Below are positions 28,087-36,415 of a stretch of 64,000 bases of DNA, piece after piece. The DNA comes from Mesorhizobium sp. B2-3-12. Lineage in GTDB: Bacteria; Pseudomonadota; Alphaproteobacteria; Rhizobiales; Rhizobiaceae. The notes below the pieces were generated by a model. That model saw only the letters and a program-made list of their open reading frames with translations, ran no database searches and had not been told where the DNA came from. Position 1 is the first letter of the stretch, and each line of letters begins with the position of its first letter. The DNA lies in NCBI RefSeq assembly GCF_006442205.1, contig NZ_VFVR01000003.1, forward strand, positions 372,001 to 436,000, written 5' to 3'. Position numbers and translations under genes: made by a program.

Positions 28087-30158
28087 TCAGCGTCTCATCC
28101 CCCGCATCAGTCGGCTTCGGCCTGCGCCGCGCGCTGGCGCGCAATCGCGGCGCGCTGATCGCCGCGTCCGTGCTGGCGATCCTGCTTTTCGTCGTCGACT
28201 GGATCAGCGCCGGGCCGCTGACCTATTTCGACGTGTCGTTCCTGTCGAGCGGCGGCGCGACCTCGGCGCTCGCGGCCATCGGCCAGACCATCGTGATCCT
28301 GTCGGGCGGCTTCGACCTGTCCGCCGGCGCGGTGATATCGCTGGTCAATGCCGTGCTGGCATCGAGCATGGATCCGATGGCGCCGGGCGCCAGCATCGTC
28401 CTGTGGACGGCGGTCGGCATCGGTGTCGGCATGGCGGTGGGCGCCTTCAATGGCTTCTTCATCGCCGTGCTGCGCATGCAGCCCATCGTGGTGACGCTGT
28501 CCACCATGTTCATCCTGCAAGGCGTGACGCTGCTGGTGATGGACAAGCCCGGCGGCTTCGTATCGCCCGATCTCGGCAGCTTCTATCTGGGCGACGCGAT
28601 CGCCGGCTGGCTGCCAATGCCGCTGGTGGTGATCGGCGTCGTCCTGCTTGCCTGGTTCTGGCTGAAGGGAACCCGTTTCGGCACCGCGCTCTATGCCGTC
28701 GGCAGCGACGCCGATTCCGCGGCCGCGGTCGGCATCAATATCGTGCTGGTGCGCTTTGCCGTCTATGTGATCGCCGGCGGCTGCTACGGCCTTGCCGGTG
28801 TGTTCATCAGCGCTCAGACCGGCAGCGGCGATCCGCTGGTCGGCAATCCGCTGCTTTTGTCGATGTTCGCCGCGGTCGTCGTCGGCGGCACGCGCCTTGG
28901 CGGCGGGCAGGGCGGCCCGGTGGGCAGCGTCTTCGGCGCCTTCATACTGATGATGGTGGTGAACATCCTTTTGGTGCTCAACGTATCGGCCTATTATGCG
29001 ACCATCGCCGAAGGCACCATTCTGGTGCTGGCTGCCTTGGCCGGTTCCCTTTCCCACACGTCGGTGCTTGCCGTGCAGCTTCGCGCGGCGCGCGCCCGGC
29101 TTGCCGCCTGGCGCGCCGGCATATTGCCCTCGCAGCTCGAGCGCGTGGACCGGCGGCTCAGGGTCAGCGGACCCTTGCATGGCAAGCGGGACGCGGCCCT
29201 GCCGCCTCCCGCCCTCTATCGCCGCAACGCCGAGGTCCTGCGCTATGCGCTGCCCGCCTATGTCTGCCTGCTTGTCATCGTCATCGTCACCCAGATCTGG
29301 CTCGGCCGTGCCATCCTCAACCCGGGCTACTGGAATTCCCTGCTGGTGCTGTCGTCCTTCCTCGCCGTGCTGGCGCTGGGGCAGGGAACCGTCATACTGA
29401 CCGGCGGCCTCGATCTTTCCGTGCCGTGGACGATCGGCATTTCCGGCATCATCCTGGCCGGCATGGTCAACGGCTCGGACGCCGCCCTTGTCTATGCCTT
29501 GCCGGTCGTGCTGGTGATGGCCTGCGCCATCGGTTTCGCCAATGGCTCCGGCATCGTCTATCTCGGCATTTCGCCGATCGTCATGACGCTCGCCACAAAC
29601 GGTATCCTGCAAGGCTTCGCGCTGCTCTATTCGCAGGGAACGCCGGCCGGCTTCTCGTCTCCGATGCTGCGCTGGTTCATGACGGCCAGGCTCGGTTTCG
29701 TGACGCCGGTCGTCCTGCTGATGGTCGTCTTCGTCGCCTTGGCGGTGCTCTTGCTTGGACGCACGCCGTTCGGGCGCCGGGTCTACGGCATCGGCAACGG
29801 CTTACGCGCGGCACGCCTGTCCGGCATCGGCGTCGAGCGCACGCTGATCCTGGTCTATATGCTGTCGGCGGTCTGCGCGGCCCTTGTCGGCGTCATGCTG
29901 ACCGGCTTTTCCGGTCAGGCGAGCCTTGGCATGGGCGACGACTACCTCTTGCCGTCGATCGCCGTCGTCGTGGTCGGCGGCGCGCTGATCACCGGCGGGC
30001 GCGGCCACTATCTCGGCATGCTTGGCGGCGTGCTTTTGCTGACGGCGCTGCAAATGCTGCTGGCCGGCACCACGCTGCCCTATGCGACGCGGGCAATTCT
30101 CTACGGGCTGGTCGTTCTGGGCGCCGTCATGGCGCTGCGCGAACGGCAGCCTCATTGA
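28083..30158 (+). CDS. Sugar-type ABC transporter, two permeases fused in one chain
   Basis: A 691-residue membrane protein that is a head-to-tail fusion of two RbsC-type permeases. Copy 1 spans about residues 20-330 and copy 2 about 385-690. The same landmarks occur twice: GQTIVILSGGFDLSAGA and GQGTVILTGGLDLSVPW; GLAGVFISAQTGSGDP and ALVGVMLTGFSGQASLG; AAVVVGGTRLGGG and AVVVVGGALITGG. A hydrophilic linker of about 55 residues, rich in Arg and Ala, joins them. Most systems use two copies of one short permease. A fused and diverged pair fixes the stoichiometry with the double ATPase encoded immediately upstream. Confidence 0.9.
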   Translation: MISVSSPASVGFGLRRALARNRGALIAASVLAILLFVVDWISAGPLTYFDVSFLSSGGATSALAAIGQTIVILSGGFDLSAGAVISLVNAVLASSMDPMAPGASIVLWTAVGIGVGMAVGAFNGFFIAVLRMQPIVVTLSTMFILQGVTLLVMDKPGGFVSPDLGSFYLGDAIAGWLPMPLVVIGVVLLAWFWLKGTRFGTALYAVGSDADSAAAVGINIVLVRFAVYVIAGGCYGLAGVFISAQTGSGDPLVGNPLLLSMFAAVVVGGTRLGGGQGGPVGSVFGAFILMMVVNILLVLNVSAYYATIAEGTILVLAALAGSLSHTSVLAVQLRAARARLAAWRAGILPSQLERVDRRLRVSGPLHGKRDAALPPPALYRRNAEVLRYALPAYVCLLVIVIVTQIWLGRAILNPGYWNSLLVLSSFLAVLALGQGTVILTGGLDLSVPWTIGISGIILAGMVNGSDAALVYALPVVLVMACAIGFANGSGIVYLGISPIVMTLATNGILQGFALLYSQGTPAGFSSPMLRWFMTARLGFVTPVVLLMVVFVALAVLLLGRTPFGRRVYGIGNGLRAARLSGIGVERTLILVYMLSAVCAALVGVMLTGFSGQASLGMGDDYLLPSIAVVVVGGALITGGRGHYLGMLGGVLLLTALQMLLAGTTLPYATRAILYGLVVLGAVMALRERQPH

Positions 30159-30170
30159 AAGGACAGGACG

Positions 30171-30977
30171 ATGAGCACCAAGGCACCTGAAACGGCGGAC
30201 GAATTCCTGGCCGGCCTCAAAGGACAGCGCGTGCTGGTGACGGCGGGCGCCGGCGGCATCGGCTTCGCCATCGCCGGCACGCTGTCGCGGCTTGGCGCGC
30301 GCATCGTCGTCTGCGACGTTTCCGACGAGGCGCTGGCCGCTGCTCCGGGCAAGATCGACCTCGTCGCGGCGGTCAAGGCTGATGTCTCGCGCGAGGACGA
30401 CGTCGACCGGCTGTTCGAGACGGTCGCCGAGAAGCTCGGTGGGCTCGATGCGCTGATCAACAACGCCGGCATTGCCGGACCGACCGGCGGCGTCGACGAG
30501 ATCGAGCCAGACGACTGGCGGCGCTGCCTCGATATCTGCCTGACCGGCCAGTTCCTGTGCGCGAGGCGCGCCGTGCCGATGATCAAGGCGGCCGGAGGCG
30601 GCTCGATCGTCTCGATGTCGTCGGCCGCCGGCCGCCATGGTTACGCTTTCCGCACGCCGTACTCGGCCGCCAAGTTCGGCGTCATCGGCTTCACGCAGAG
30701 TCTAGCCAAGGAGCTCGGGCCGCACGGCATCAGGGTCAACGCCATCCTGCCCGGCATCATCGAGGGCCCCCGCATCGAAGGCGTCATCTCGGCGCGCGCC
30801 AAGCAGGTCGGCATCAGCCATGAGGAGATGACCGGGCGCTACCTGCAGAACATCTCGTTGCGCCGCATGACCAGCCCTTATGATGTCGCCTCGATGGTCG
30901 CCTTCCTGCTTTCGGACGCGGGGATAAACATCTCCGGCCAGTCGCTCGGCGTCGATGGCAATGTCGAGACACTTTGA
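30171..30977 (+). CDS. Short-chain dehydrogenase/reductase
   Basis: A 268-residue classical SDR. The cofactor motif is TAGAGGIGFAIAG (residues 24-36), NNAG is at 97-100, and the catalytic residues are Ser151, Tyr164 and Lys168 (YSAAK). The Asp in VVCDVSD after strand 2 favours NAD(H). It follows the permease by 12 bases with an AGGA ribosome site, so it belongs to the operon. The likely task is oxidation of a hydroxyl or hemiacetal on the imported compound. Confidence 0.87.
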   Translation: MSTKAPETADEFLAGLKGQRVLVTAGAGGIGFAIAGTLSRLGARIVVCDVSDEALAAAPGKIDLVAAVKADVSREDDVDRLFETVAEKLGGLDALINNAGIAGPTGGVDEIEPDDWRRCLDICLTGQFLCARRAVPMIKAAGGGSIVSMSSAAGRHGYAFRTPYSAAKFGVIGFTQSLAKELGPHGIRVNAILPGIIEGPRIEGVISARAKQVGISHEEMTGRYLQNISLRRMTSPYDVASMVAFLLSDAGINISGQSLGVDGNVETL

Positions 30978-30989
30978 GGAGGCGGGTTC

Positions 30990-31937
30990 ATGGCAAGAGT
31001 TGCGATAATCGGCAGCGGCTTCATCGGGCGGGCCTGGGCGATCAGTTTCGCGCGCGCCGGCCATGATGTGGCGATGTGGGACCAGTCTTCATCGGCGACC
31101 GACGGCGCGCGCGACTACATCGCCGGCGTGCTCGGCGATCTCGCCGCCAACGACCTGCTGCGAGGGCAGTCCGCCGCTGCCGTGCTCGATCGCATCGCTG
31201 TTGTCGCCGAACTCGGGCAGGCGTTGGCCGGGGCGGTCCATGTCCAGGAGAACACGCCGGAAAATCTCGAGGTGAAGCGTGAGGTGTTTTCGCTGATCGA
31301 CTCGGCCGCCGATCCGCAAGCGGTGATCGCCAGTTCCACCTCGGCGCTGTTGCCATCGAAATTCACCGACCATCTCAAGGGACGGCACCGCTGTCTTGTC
31401 GTGCATCCGATCAATCCGCCCTATCTCATTCCGGCTGCCGAAGTGGTGCCGGCGCCATGGACATCGGCCGAGACGCTCGAGACAACGCGCGCCTTCCTCA
31501 TCGAGGCCGGCCATGCGCCGCTGGTGATGAAGCGCGAACTCGACGGCTTCATCATGAACCGCCTGCAAGGCGCGTTGCTGGAGGAAGCGTTCCGGCTGGT
31601 CGCCGACGGCTATGCCAGCGTCGAGGATGTCGACATCGGCATCCGCGACGGCCTGGCGCTGCGCTGGTCCTTCATGGGGCCGTTCGAGACCATCGATCTC
31701 AACGCGCCCGGTGGCGTGCGCGACTATGTCGATCGCTACCAGGGCATCTACTCAAACATCTTTCCGCAGATGCTGCGCCGGGTCGATTGGGCGGGCGAGG
31801 GGATGGCGACCGTCGAGGCCGAGCGCAACAAGCGCTTGCCCAGGGAAAATCTAGGCGAGCGGCAGGTGTGGCGCGACCGCCGGCTGATGGCGCTGGCGGC
31901 GCACAAGAAGAAATCGGATCAGGAGTTCGGACAATGA
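30990..31937 (+). CDS. CRYL1-like 3-hydroxyacid dehydrogenase (L-gulonate 3-dehydrogenase / carnitine dehydrogenase family)
   Basis: A 315-residue NAD-dependent enzyme of the 3-hydroxyacyl-CoA dehydrogenase superfamily. The Rossmann motif is GSGFIGRAWA (residues 8-17). The catalytic-His region HPINPPYLIP and the later SFMGPFETIDLNAPGG and DYVDRYQ match lambda-crystallin (CRYL1, L-gulonate 3-dehydrogenase) better than fatty-acid enzymes. It oxidises a 3-hydroxy group beside a free carboxylate to a 3-keto acid. Its stop overlaps the next ATG (ATGA 31934-31937), and the next gene is a beta-keto acid cleavage enzyme, which supports that reaction. Carnitine is an alternative substrate known in this family. 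Confidence 0.85.
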   Translation: MARVAIIGSGFIGRAWAISFARAGHDVAMWDQSSSATDGARDYIAGVLGDLAANDLLRGQSAAAVLDRIAVVAELGQALAGAVHVQENTPENLEVKREVFSLIDSAADPQAVIASSTSALLPSKFTDHLKGRHRCLVVHPINPPYLIPAAEVVPAPWTSAETLETTRAFLIEAGHAPLVMKRELDGFIMNRLQGALLEEAFRLVADGYASVEDVDIGIRDGLALRWSFMGPFETIDLNAPGGVRDYVDRYQGIYSNIFPQMLRRVDWAGEGMATVEAERNKRLPRENLGERQVWRDRRLMALAAHKKKSDQEFGQ

Positions 31938-32896
31938 AAGAAACCAGCCGCAAGCCCGGCGCAACGGCGGCCAGGGGCAAGGTCATCATCACATGCGCGG
32001 TGACGGGAGCGATCCATACGCCGACAATGTCGCCCTATCTGCCGATAACGCCGGATCAGATTGCCTCGGAAGCGATCGCCGCGGCAGAGGCCGGCGCTGC
32101 GATCCTGCATTTGCACGCGCGCGATCCGGAAACCGGCAAGCCCGACCAGACGCCGGAGGCCTTCGCCCGCTTCCTGCCGCGCGTCAAGCAAGGCACCAAT
32201 GCCGCCATCAACATCACCACCGGCGGCAGCCCCTACATGAAGGTCGAGGAGCGCGTGAAGCCGGCAGCCCAGTTCAAGCCCGAGGTCGCCTCGCTCAACA
32301 TGGGCTCGATCAATTTCGGGCTCTACCATCTCGCCGACAAATACGAGACCTTCAAATTCGACTGGGAAAAGCCGCATCTGGAAGCGACGCGCGATCTCGT
32401 CTTCCGCAATTCGTTCAAGGACATCGAGTACATCCTGGCGACCTGCTACGACAACGGCACACGCTTCGAATTCGAATGCTACGACATCGCCCATCTCTAC
32501 AATCTCGGCCATTTCGCCGATCGCGGGCTGGTTAAGCCGCCCTTCTTCGTCCAGTCGGTGTTCGGCCTGCTCGGCGGCATCGGCACGCATCCGGAGGATG
32601 TCGCGCATATGAAGCGCACCGCCGACCGCTTGTTCGGCGACCAGTTCCGCTGGTCGGTGCTTGGCGCCGGCGCCAGCCAGTTGCGCATCGCCGCGCAATC
32701 GGCGGCGCTCGGCGGCAACATCCGCGTCGGATTGGAGGACAGCCTGTGGGCCGGCAAGGGCAAGCTTGCCAAGTCGAATGCCGAACAGGTCGTGCTGGCG
32801 CGCAAGATCATCGAAGGGCTTGGCATGGAAGTGGCGACGCCCGACGAGGCGCGCGAAATCCTGTCCTTGAAGGGCGGCGACAAGGTTGCTTTCTGA
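31934..32896 (+). CDS. Beta-keto acid cleavage enzyme (BKACE, former DUF849)
   Basis: A 320-residue TIM-barrel enzyme. The family joins a beta-keto acid with acetyl-CoA and splits it into acetoacetate and a new CoA ester, using a divalent metal. The metal-binding pair is visible as His59 and His61 in LHLHARDP; NITTGGSP and the late GLEDSLW, with its conserved Glu, are also present. It is translationally coupled to the CRYL1-like dehydrogenase that would make its keto-acid substrate. The exact substrate of this subgroup is not evident from sequence. Confidence 0.9.
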   Translation: MKETSRKPGATAARGKVIITCAVTGAIHTPTMSPYLPITPDQIASEAIAAAEAGAAILHLHARDPETGKPDQTPEAFARFLPRVKQGTNAAINITTGGSPYMKVEERVKPAAQFKPEVASLNMGSINFGLYHLADKYETFKFDWEKPHLEATRDLVFRNSFKDIEYILATCYDNGTRFEFECYDIAHLYNLGHFADRGLVKPPFFVQSVFGLLGGIGTHPEDVAHMKRTADRLFGDQFRWSVLGAGASQLRIAAQSAALGGNIRVGLEDSLWAGKGKLAKSNAEQVVLARKIIEGLGMEVATPDEAREILSLKGGDKVAF

Positions 32897-32942
32897 GGCG
32901 GCCGACCAACCGCCGCTGCACACCAATATATGGGAGGATGGC

Positions 32943-33821
32943 ATGAAGATCGAAGTCGTGGTGGACGTGAAGACGACGCTGGGCGAGGGGCCTTTGTGGG
33001 ACGTCGAACAGGAGCGCCTCTACTGGATCGACAGCTTCGACGGTCGCGTGTTTCGGGCGACCGCCGACGGGCGCGAAATCCGCTCATGGGACGTGCCGAT
33101 GAAGATCGGCTCGATCGCGCTGCGCAAGGATGGCAGCGGGGCGGTCGTCTCGCTGCAGCGCGGCTTCCATTTGCTCGATTTCGCCACCGGCGACGTCACG
33201 CTGATCCATGACCCGGAACCGGACAGGCCGATGAACCGTCTCAATGACGGCAAGGTCGACCGGCGCGGCCGCTTCTTCGCCGGCTCGATGGATACGATGG
33301 AGGAAGGCCCCTCCGGCGGGCTCTACCGGCTCGATCCGGATTTCTCCGTCACCAGGATCGATTCCGGCATCATCTGCTCCAACGGTCCGTGCTGGAGCCC
33401 CGACGACCGCACCTTCTATTTCGCCGACACCTGGACCGGCGAGATCTGGGCCTACGACTATGATATCGCCACCGGCGCGGCCACCAATCGCCGTACCTTC
33501 GTGCGCGTCGACACCAGCAAGGGTGGGGCCGCCGATGGCTCCACCGTCGATGCGGAGGGCTATCTGTGGAATGCGCTGGTTTATGACGGAAGGCTGGTGC
33601 GCTATGCGCCTGATGGCTCAGTCGACCGCATCATCGACATGCCGGTGAAAAAGATCACCAGCGTCATGTTCGGCGGGCCGAAGCTCGACACGCTCTACGT
33701 CACCTCGATGGCCAAGCCGCCGCTGCCGCGCTTCCCCGGCGACGGCGTGCTGCGCGGCAGCCTGTTTGCCATCACCGAGCTTGGAATCAAGGGTATCGCC
33801 GAACCGCGCTTTGGCGGCTGA
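32943..33821 (+). CDS. SMP-30/gluconolactonase-family lactonase
   Basis: A 292-residue six-bladed beta-propeller. The metal ligands of the family are recognisable: the early Glu in TTLGEGPLW, Asn in RLNDGKVDRRGRF, Asn in ICSNGPCWSPDD and Asp in AADGSTVDAEG. It hydrolyses a sugar lactone to the aldonate. The ribosome site GGGAGG before ATG 32943 is strong. It closes the operon and probably acts before the CRYL1-like step, opening a lactone produced by the SDR or taken up directly. Confidence 0.88.
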   Translation: MKIEVVVDVKTTLGEGPLWDVEQERLYWIDSFDGRVFRATADGREIRSWDVPMKIGSIALRKDGSGAVVSLQRGFHLLDFATGDVTLIHDPEPDRPMNRLNDGKVDRRGRFFAGSMDTMEEGPSGGLYRLDPDFSVTRIDSGIICSNGPCWSPDDRTFYFADTWTGEIWAYDYDIATGAATNRRTFVRVDTSKGGAADGSTVDAEGYLWNALVYDGRLVRYAPDGSVDRIIDMPVKKITSVMFGGPKLDTLYVTSMAKPPLPRFPGDGVLRGSLFAITELGIKGIAEPRFGG

Positions 33822-34129
33822 CCGATAAGCATGGGCTACGGCGCCGACCGTGGCCAACCGTCACGAGCCGCGGCGCGGCATTGCTCTCCCTGTTGGCGGC
33901 ACGCGGTCGTTCGAAGGGTGAGCAGTCGGCTCGATCAAGCTTCGATAAAATTCCACCTGGCAAAGCCCACCTTGATCCAAGGGAAAGCATAGGGCCGATG
34001 TGGTCCGGCATCGCGCTGAGCTGCTTTGGTCCTCCCAGGCTTCCTGTTCTTTGGTACCACATCTATTGTATATCAGAAGGAATGAAATTACCGATGTAAC
34101 ACTTCGATTGAAGGCGAGGGGGGCGCCGA
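33822..34129. other. Intergenic stretch with no recognised feature
   Basis: 308 bases between the lactonase gene and a small ORF. No convincing gene, RNA, terminator or repeat was seen. The last 80 bases are poorer in GC than their surroundings and probably hold the promoter of the small ORF. Confidence 0.5.
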
Positions 34130-34324
34130 ATGATGATTTTCAACTTCAAGGGGCCACCCGCGGGTGATGGCGATATCTCGGCCGAATGCCAGGATCAGTT
34201 GCTGCCTCTCGTCAATGAAATCGTCCAGGCCGCGGTGACGGCCGGCTGGAACGAGGACGATGTGCTCCTGGCCGTCGTGGAACTCGCCTGGGATCTGTAC
34301 GAGCAACGTCGCGGTGAGCTGTAG
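34130..34324 (+). CDS. Small acidic conserved-looking protein, unknown
   Basis: 64 residues with no signal or membrane segment. It begins with two ATG codons (34130 and 34133) behind a G-rich stretch (GAGGGGGGCG) that can act as ribosome site. The C-terminal two thirds look like two amphipathic helices (CQDQLLPLVNEIVQAAVTAG and DDVLLAVVELAWDLYEQRR). The ordered helix pattern, ribosome site and third-position GC support a real gene; the function is unknown. Confidence 0.5.
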   Translation: MMIFNFKGPPAGDGDISAECQDQLLPLVNEIVQAAVTAGWNEDDVLLAVVELAWDLYEQRRGEL

Positions 34325-34658
34325 CGGCGGGCGCCGATCGCCGGCTCCGCGGCCAGACCAAGCTTTAGATTAGCCAAAGCCGCGCCAAGCGCCTCATCGG
34401 TGCTTGACGACAATACAGAATCGGGCCACCGGCCATGTCAGGCCCGATTGCGACACTCGCGGATGGCGAAGACCTCACCACGAAGATAAAATGAAACGCT
34501 CGGCAGCTCCGTTTGCCGATCATTTTCTTTTCTTTTCTCGAATAAAAATTTTTCTTTGCGCGTGGGAGTTCTTCCCAAGCCAAGGTGTGTGCGCTACGTC
34601 TGTCTTCGGGTTGGCTAAGGGGATTTGAAGCAGCGGCGAGACGGCTGAGGCGGCACGA
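34325..34658. other. Intergenic stretch, AT-rich, no gene seen
   Basis: 334 bases before the first AraC gene. A markedly T-rich tract lies at about 34510-34560, unlike the rest of the window. It may be a promoter region or an island of foreign composition. No RNA gene was recognised. Confidence 0.4.
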
Positions 34659-35576
34659 ATGAAAAATGCGGACGAGGCTCGGGAAAGCGGCGTTTCCCGG
34701 AGTGTCGATCGAGCAGCCCGATACGTCTTGGACATCATTCCCGAAAGTGCTGGCCCCAGAAGGGCCACCGCGCAAGGAAGCGTGATCTATTCCGTCCGCG
34801 GGCCCGGCTCGCAGACATTCCTGGCCAAGGAACACTCCGTAGGGATCGTGCTTGCGCCCATACGCAAGTTGAGGGCTTCGCTCGGCAGCGACAAGCTCCA
34901 GGAATACGATGCGCCGGTCGGGTGTCTCGTCATCAATCCCGCGGGCGTGGACAGCAATCTCGCCTGGTCCGCGACCAGGGAAAATGCCGTGGTCTCCATC
35001 TCTCCCGAAGCGCTGTCGGCCCTGGCGGCTCATGAGTTCGACATCGGCGATCCGGAACTCAGGCCGCCGGCGTTCGGCACGGTCGACGTCTGGGCTCTCA
35101 CGATCGCCCAGAAGATCACCGCCGAACTGACAGGCGAGCCATCTCCCAATGGGCTCTATCTGGACTCGCTGGTCACGCTGTTCGGCATTCATCTGCTGCG
35201 CACCTATACCGGCCGAAACAGGCAGCCGGCATCGCCCAAGGGCGGGCTCTCCACCGACGGCGCCCGGCGCGTGCGGGAATATCTCAATGAGAGTTTCATG
35301 CGAAAAATTCTCGTCGCCGAACTCGCGTCGGTGGCGGGCGTTTCCCCCAATCATTTCATCGCCGGATTCACCAGGACGTTTGGAATGCCGCCGCATCGGT
35401 ACCTGATCAATTTGCGGCTGGACTTCGCGGAAAGACTGCTCGCGGACGGCAGGCTTTCGATCGCCGAAGTTGCCTACCTCGCCGGTTTTTCGGATCAGAG
35501 CCATCTGGCCGCGACAATGAAGAAATACAGGGGCAGAACGCCAACCGGAGCCGGCAATGCTTCTCTCAAGCGTTGA
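34659..35576 (+). CDS. AraC-family regulator
   Basis: 305 residues. The C-terminal AraC/XylS domain spans about residues 205-300 with both helix-turn-helix units: ILVAELASVAGVSPNHF and LSIAEVAYLAGFSDQSH, then the family tail. The N-terminal 190 residues are a diverged sensor region (AraC-binding-like, with VIYSVRGPGSQTF and GCLVINPAG) with no recognised ligand. A GAGGCGG ribosome site precedes ATG 34659. The following gene encodes a clear paralogue of the DNA-binding half. Its targets are unknown; the adhesin locus downstream is one candidate by position. Confidence 0.85.
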   Translation: MKNADEARESGVSRSVDRAARYVLDIIPESAGPRRATAQGSVIYSVRGPGSQTFLAKEHSVGIVLAPIRKLRASLGSDKLQEYDAPVGCLVINPAGVDSNLAWSATRENAVVSISPEALSALAAHEFDIGDPELRPPAFGTVDVWALTIAQKITAELTGEPSPNGLYLDSLVTLFGIHLLRTYTGRNRQPASPKGGLSTDGARRVREYLNESFMRKILVAELASVAGVSPNHFIAGFTRTFGMPPHRYLINLRLDFAERLLADGRLSIAEVAYLAGFSDQSHLAATMKKYRGRTPTGAGNASLKR

Positions 35577-35762
35577 AGCCAGACCATGGCAAAGTGGCAA
35601 CACCTGCCGGCCGGCGATCCAGGACCGGAATTTTCTACAAAGCTTTCGGTGTTTTGCAAAATACGTCCGTCACGACCTATGCCCCAAGCTTTGTCGGTGT
35701 CATCGGGAATGTCATGCAGTCCGCGTCGTCCGGACCGATTGATCAAATGAAAGTGGCTGGCG

Positions 35763-36281
35763 ATGCAGGCCCGCATCGGTCAATCGCGAATTGTTTTTCG
35801 GGGGAACGGGGAGGGAGGCCTGGGGTTGGACTTCATCTGGGACGTATCAGGGGACCCCAAAATGCCGGGCGATGATGATTTCTCCAGGCCGGTTTCCGGA
35901 ACCAACTCCGTACGACAGCCGGCGCTCAACGCGAAGGGCGGGCTTTCTCCGCGCGGCGCGCGCAAGGTGCAGGACTTCCTGCACCAGAATTTCACTCGCA
36001 AGCTGACGCTTGCAGAGATGGCCGCGGTCTGCGCGCTTTCGCCCTCTCATTTCGTGCGGGCGTTCGCCAGGACATTCGGAGTACCGCCGCATCAATATAT
36101 TCTCGACCTGCGGCTGGACCTCGCCGAAAGGCTGCTTGCAGACAACCGCATGACGATCGCCGACATCGCTCATATCTGCGGATTTTCAAGCCAAAGCCAT
36201 TTTACCACCGTCATGAAGAAATACAGGCAGGTGACGCCGCTGCAGGCGCGGATGGGCAAGCTAAACGCCAAGCTTAGGTGA
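35763..36281 (+). CDS. AraC-family DNA-binding protein lacking a sensor domain
   Basis: At most 172 residues; ATG 35862 would give 139. Nearly all is the AraC double helix-turn-helix (LTLAEMAAVCALSPSHF and MTIADIAHICGFSSQSH). It is closely related to the end of the preceding regulator: RTFG-PPH, LRLD-AERLLAD and MKKYR are shared. The upstream 185 bases contain no recognisable sensor-domain remnant in frame. It is either a stand-alone HTH regulator or a decayed tandem duplicate. It lies 134 bases upstream of the adhesin gene on the same strand, which makes it a candidate adhesin regulator. Confidence 0.7.
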   Translation: MQARIGQSRIVFRGNGEGGLGLDFIWDVSGDPKMPGDDDFSRPVSGTNSVRQPALNAKGGLSPRGARKVQDFLHQNFTRKLTLAEMAAVCALSPSHFVRAFARTFGVPPHQYILDLRLDLAERLLADNRMTIADIAHICGFSSQSHFTTVMKKYRQVTPLQARMGKLNAKLR

Positions 36282-36415
36282 GACTTCGCCCGTTGCATTG
36301 TTTGATTACTTTGTTTTGAAGCAGTGACTAAGGTAACGAGCCGTTAACCCCCAGCGATATCCTGCGATCTTTTCTCACGAGACAGCAATTTCGTGAAATA
36401 CCGCAGGCAGGAATC

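Noticed and set aside
28064..30190. 708-codon plus-strand frame overlapping the fused permease
   Set aside because: The other frame gives regular membrane helices and duplicated permease motifs; this one is Arg/Gly-rich with no motif.
35763..36281. Second AraC gene called as a pseudogene
   Set aside because: The double HTH is intact and no broken sensor-domain remnant was found upstream, so it is kept as a gene with lower confidence.
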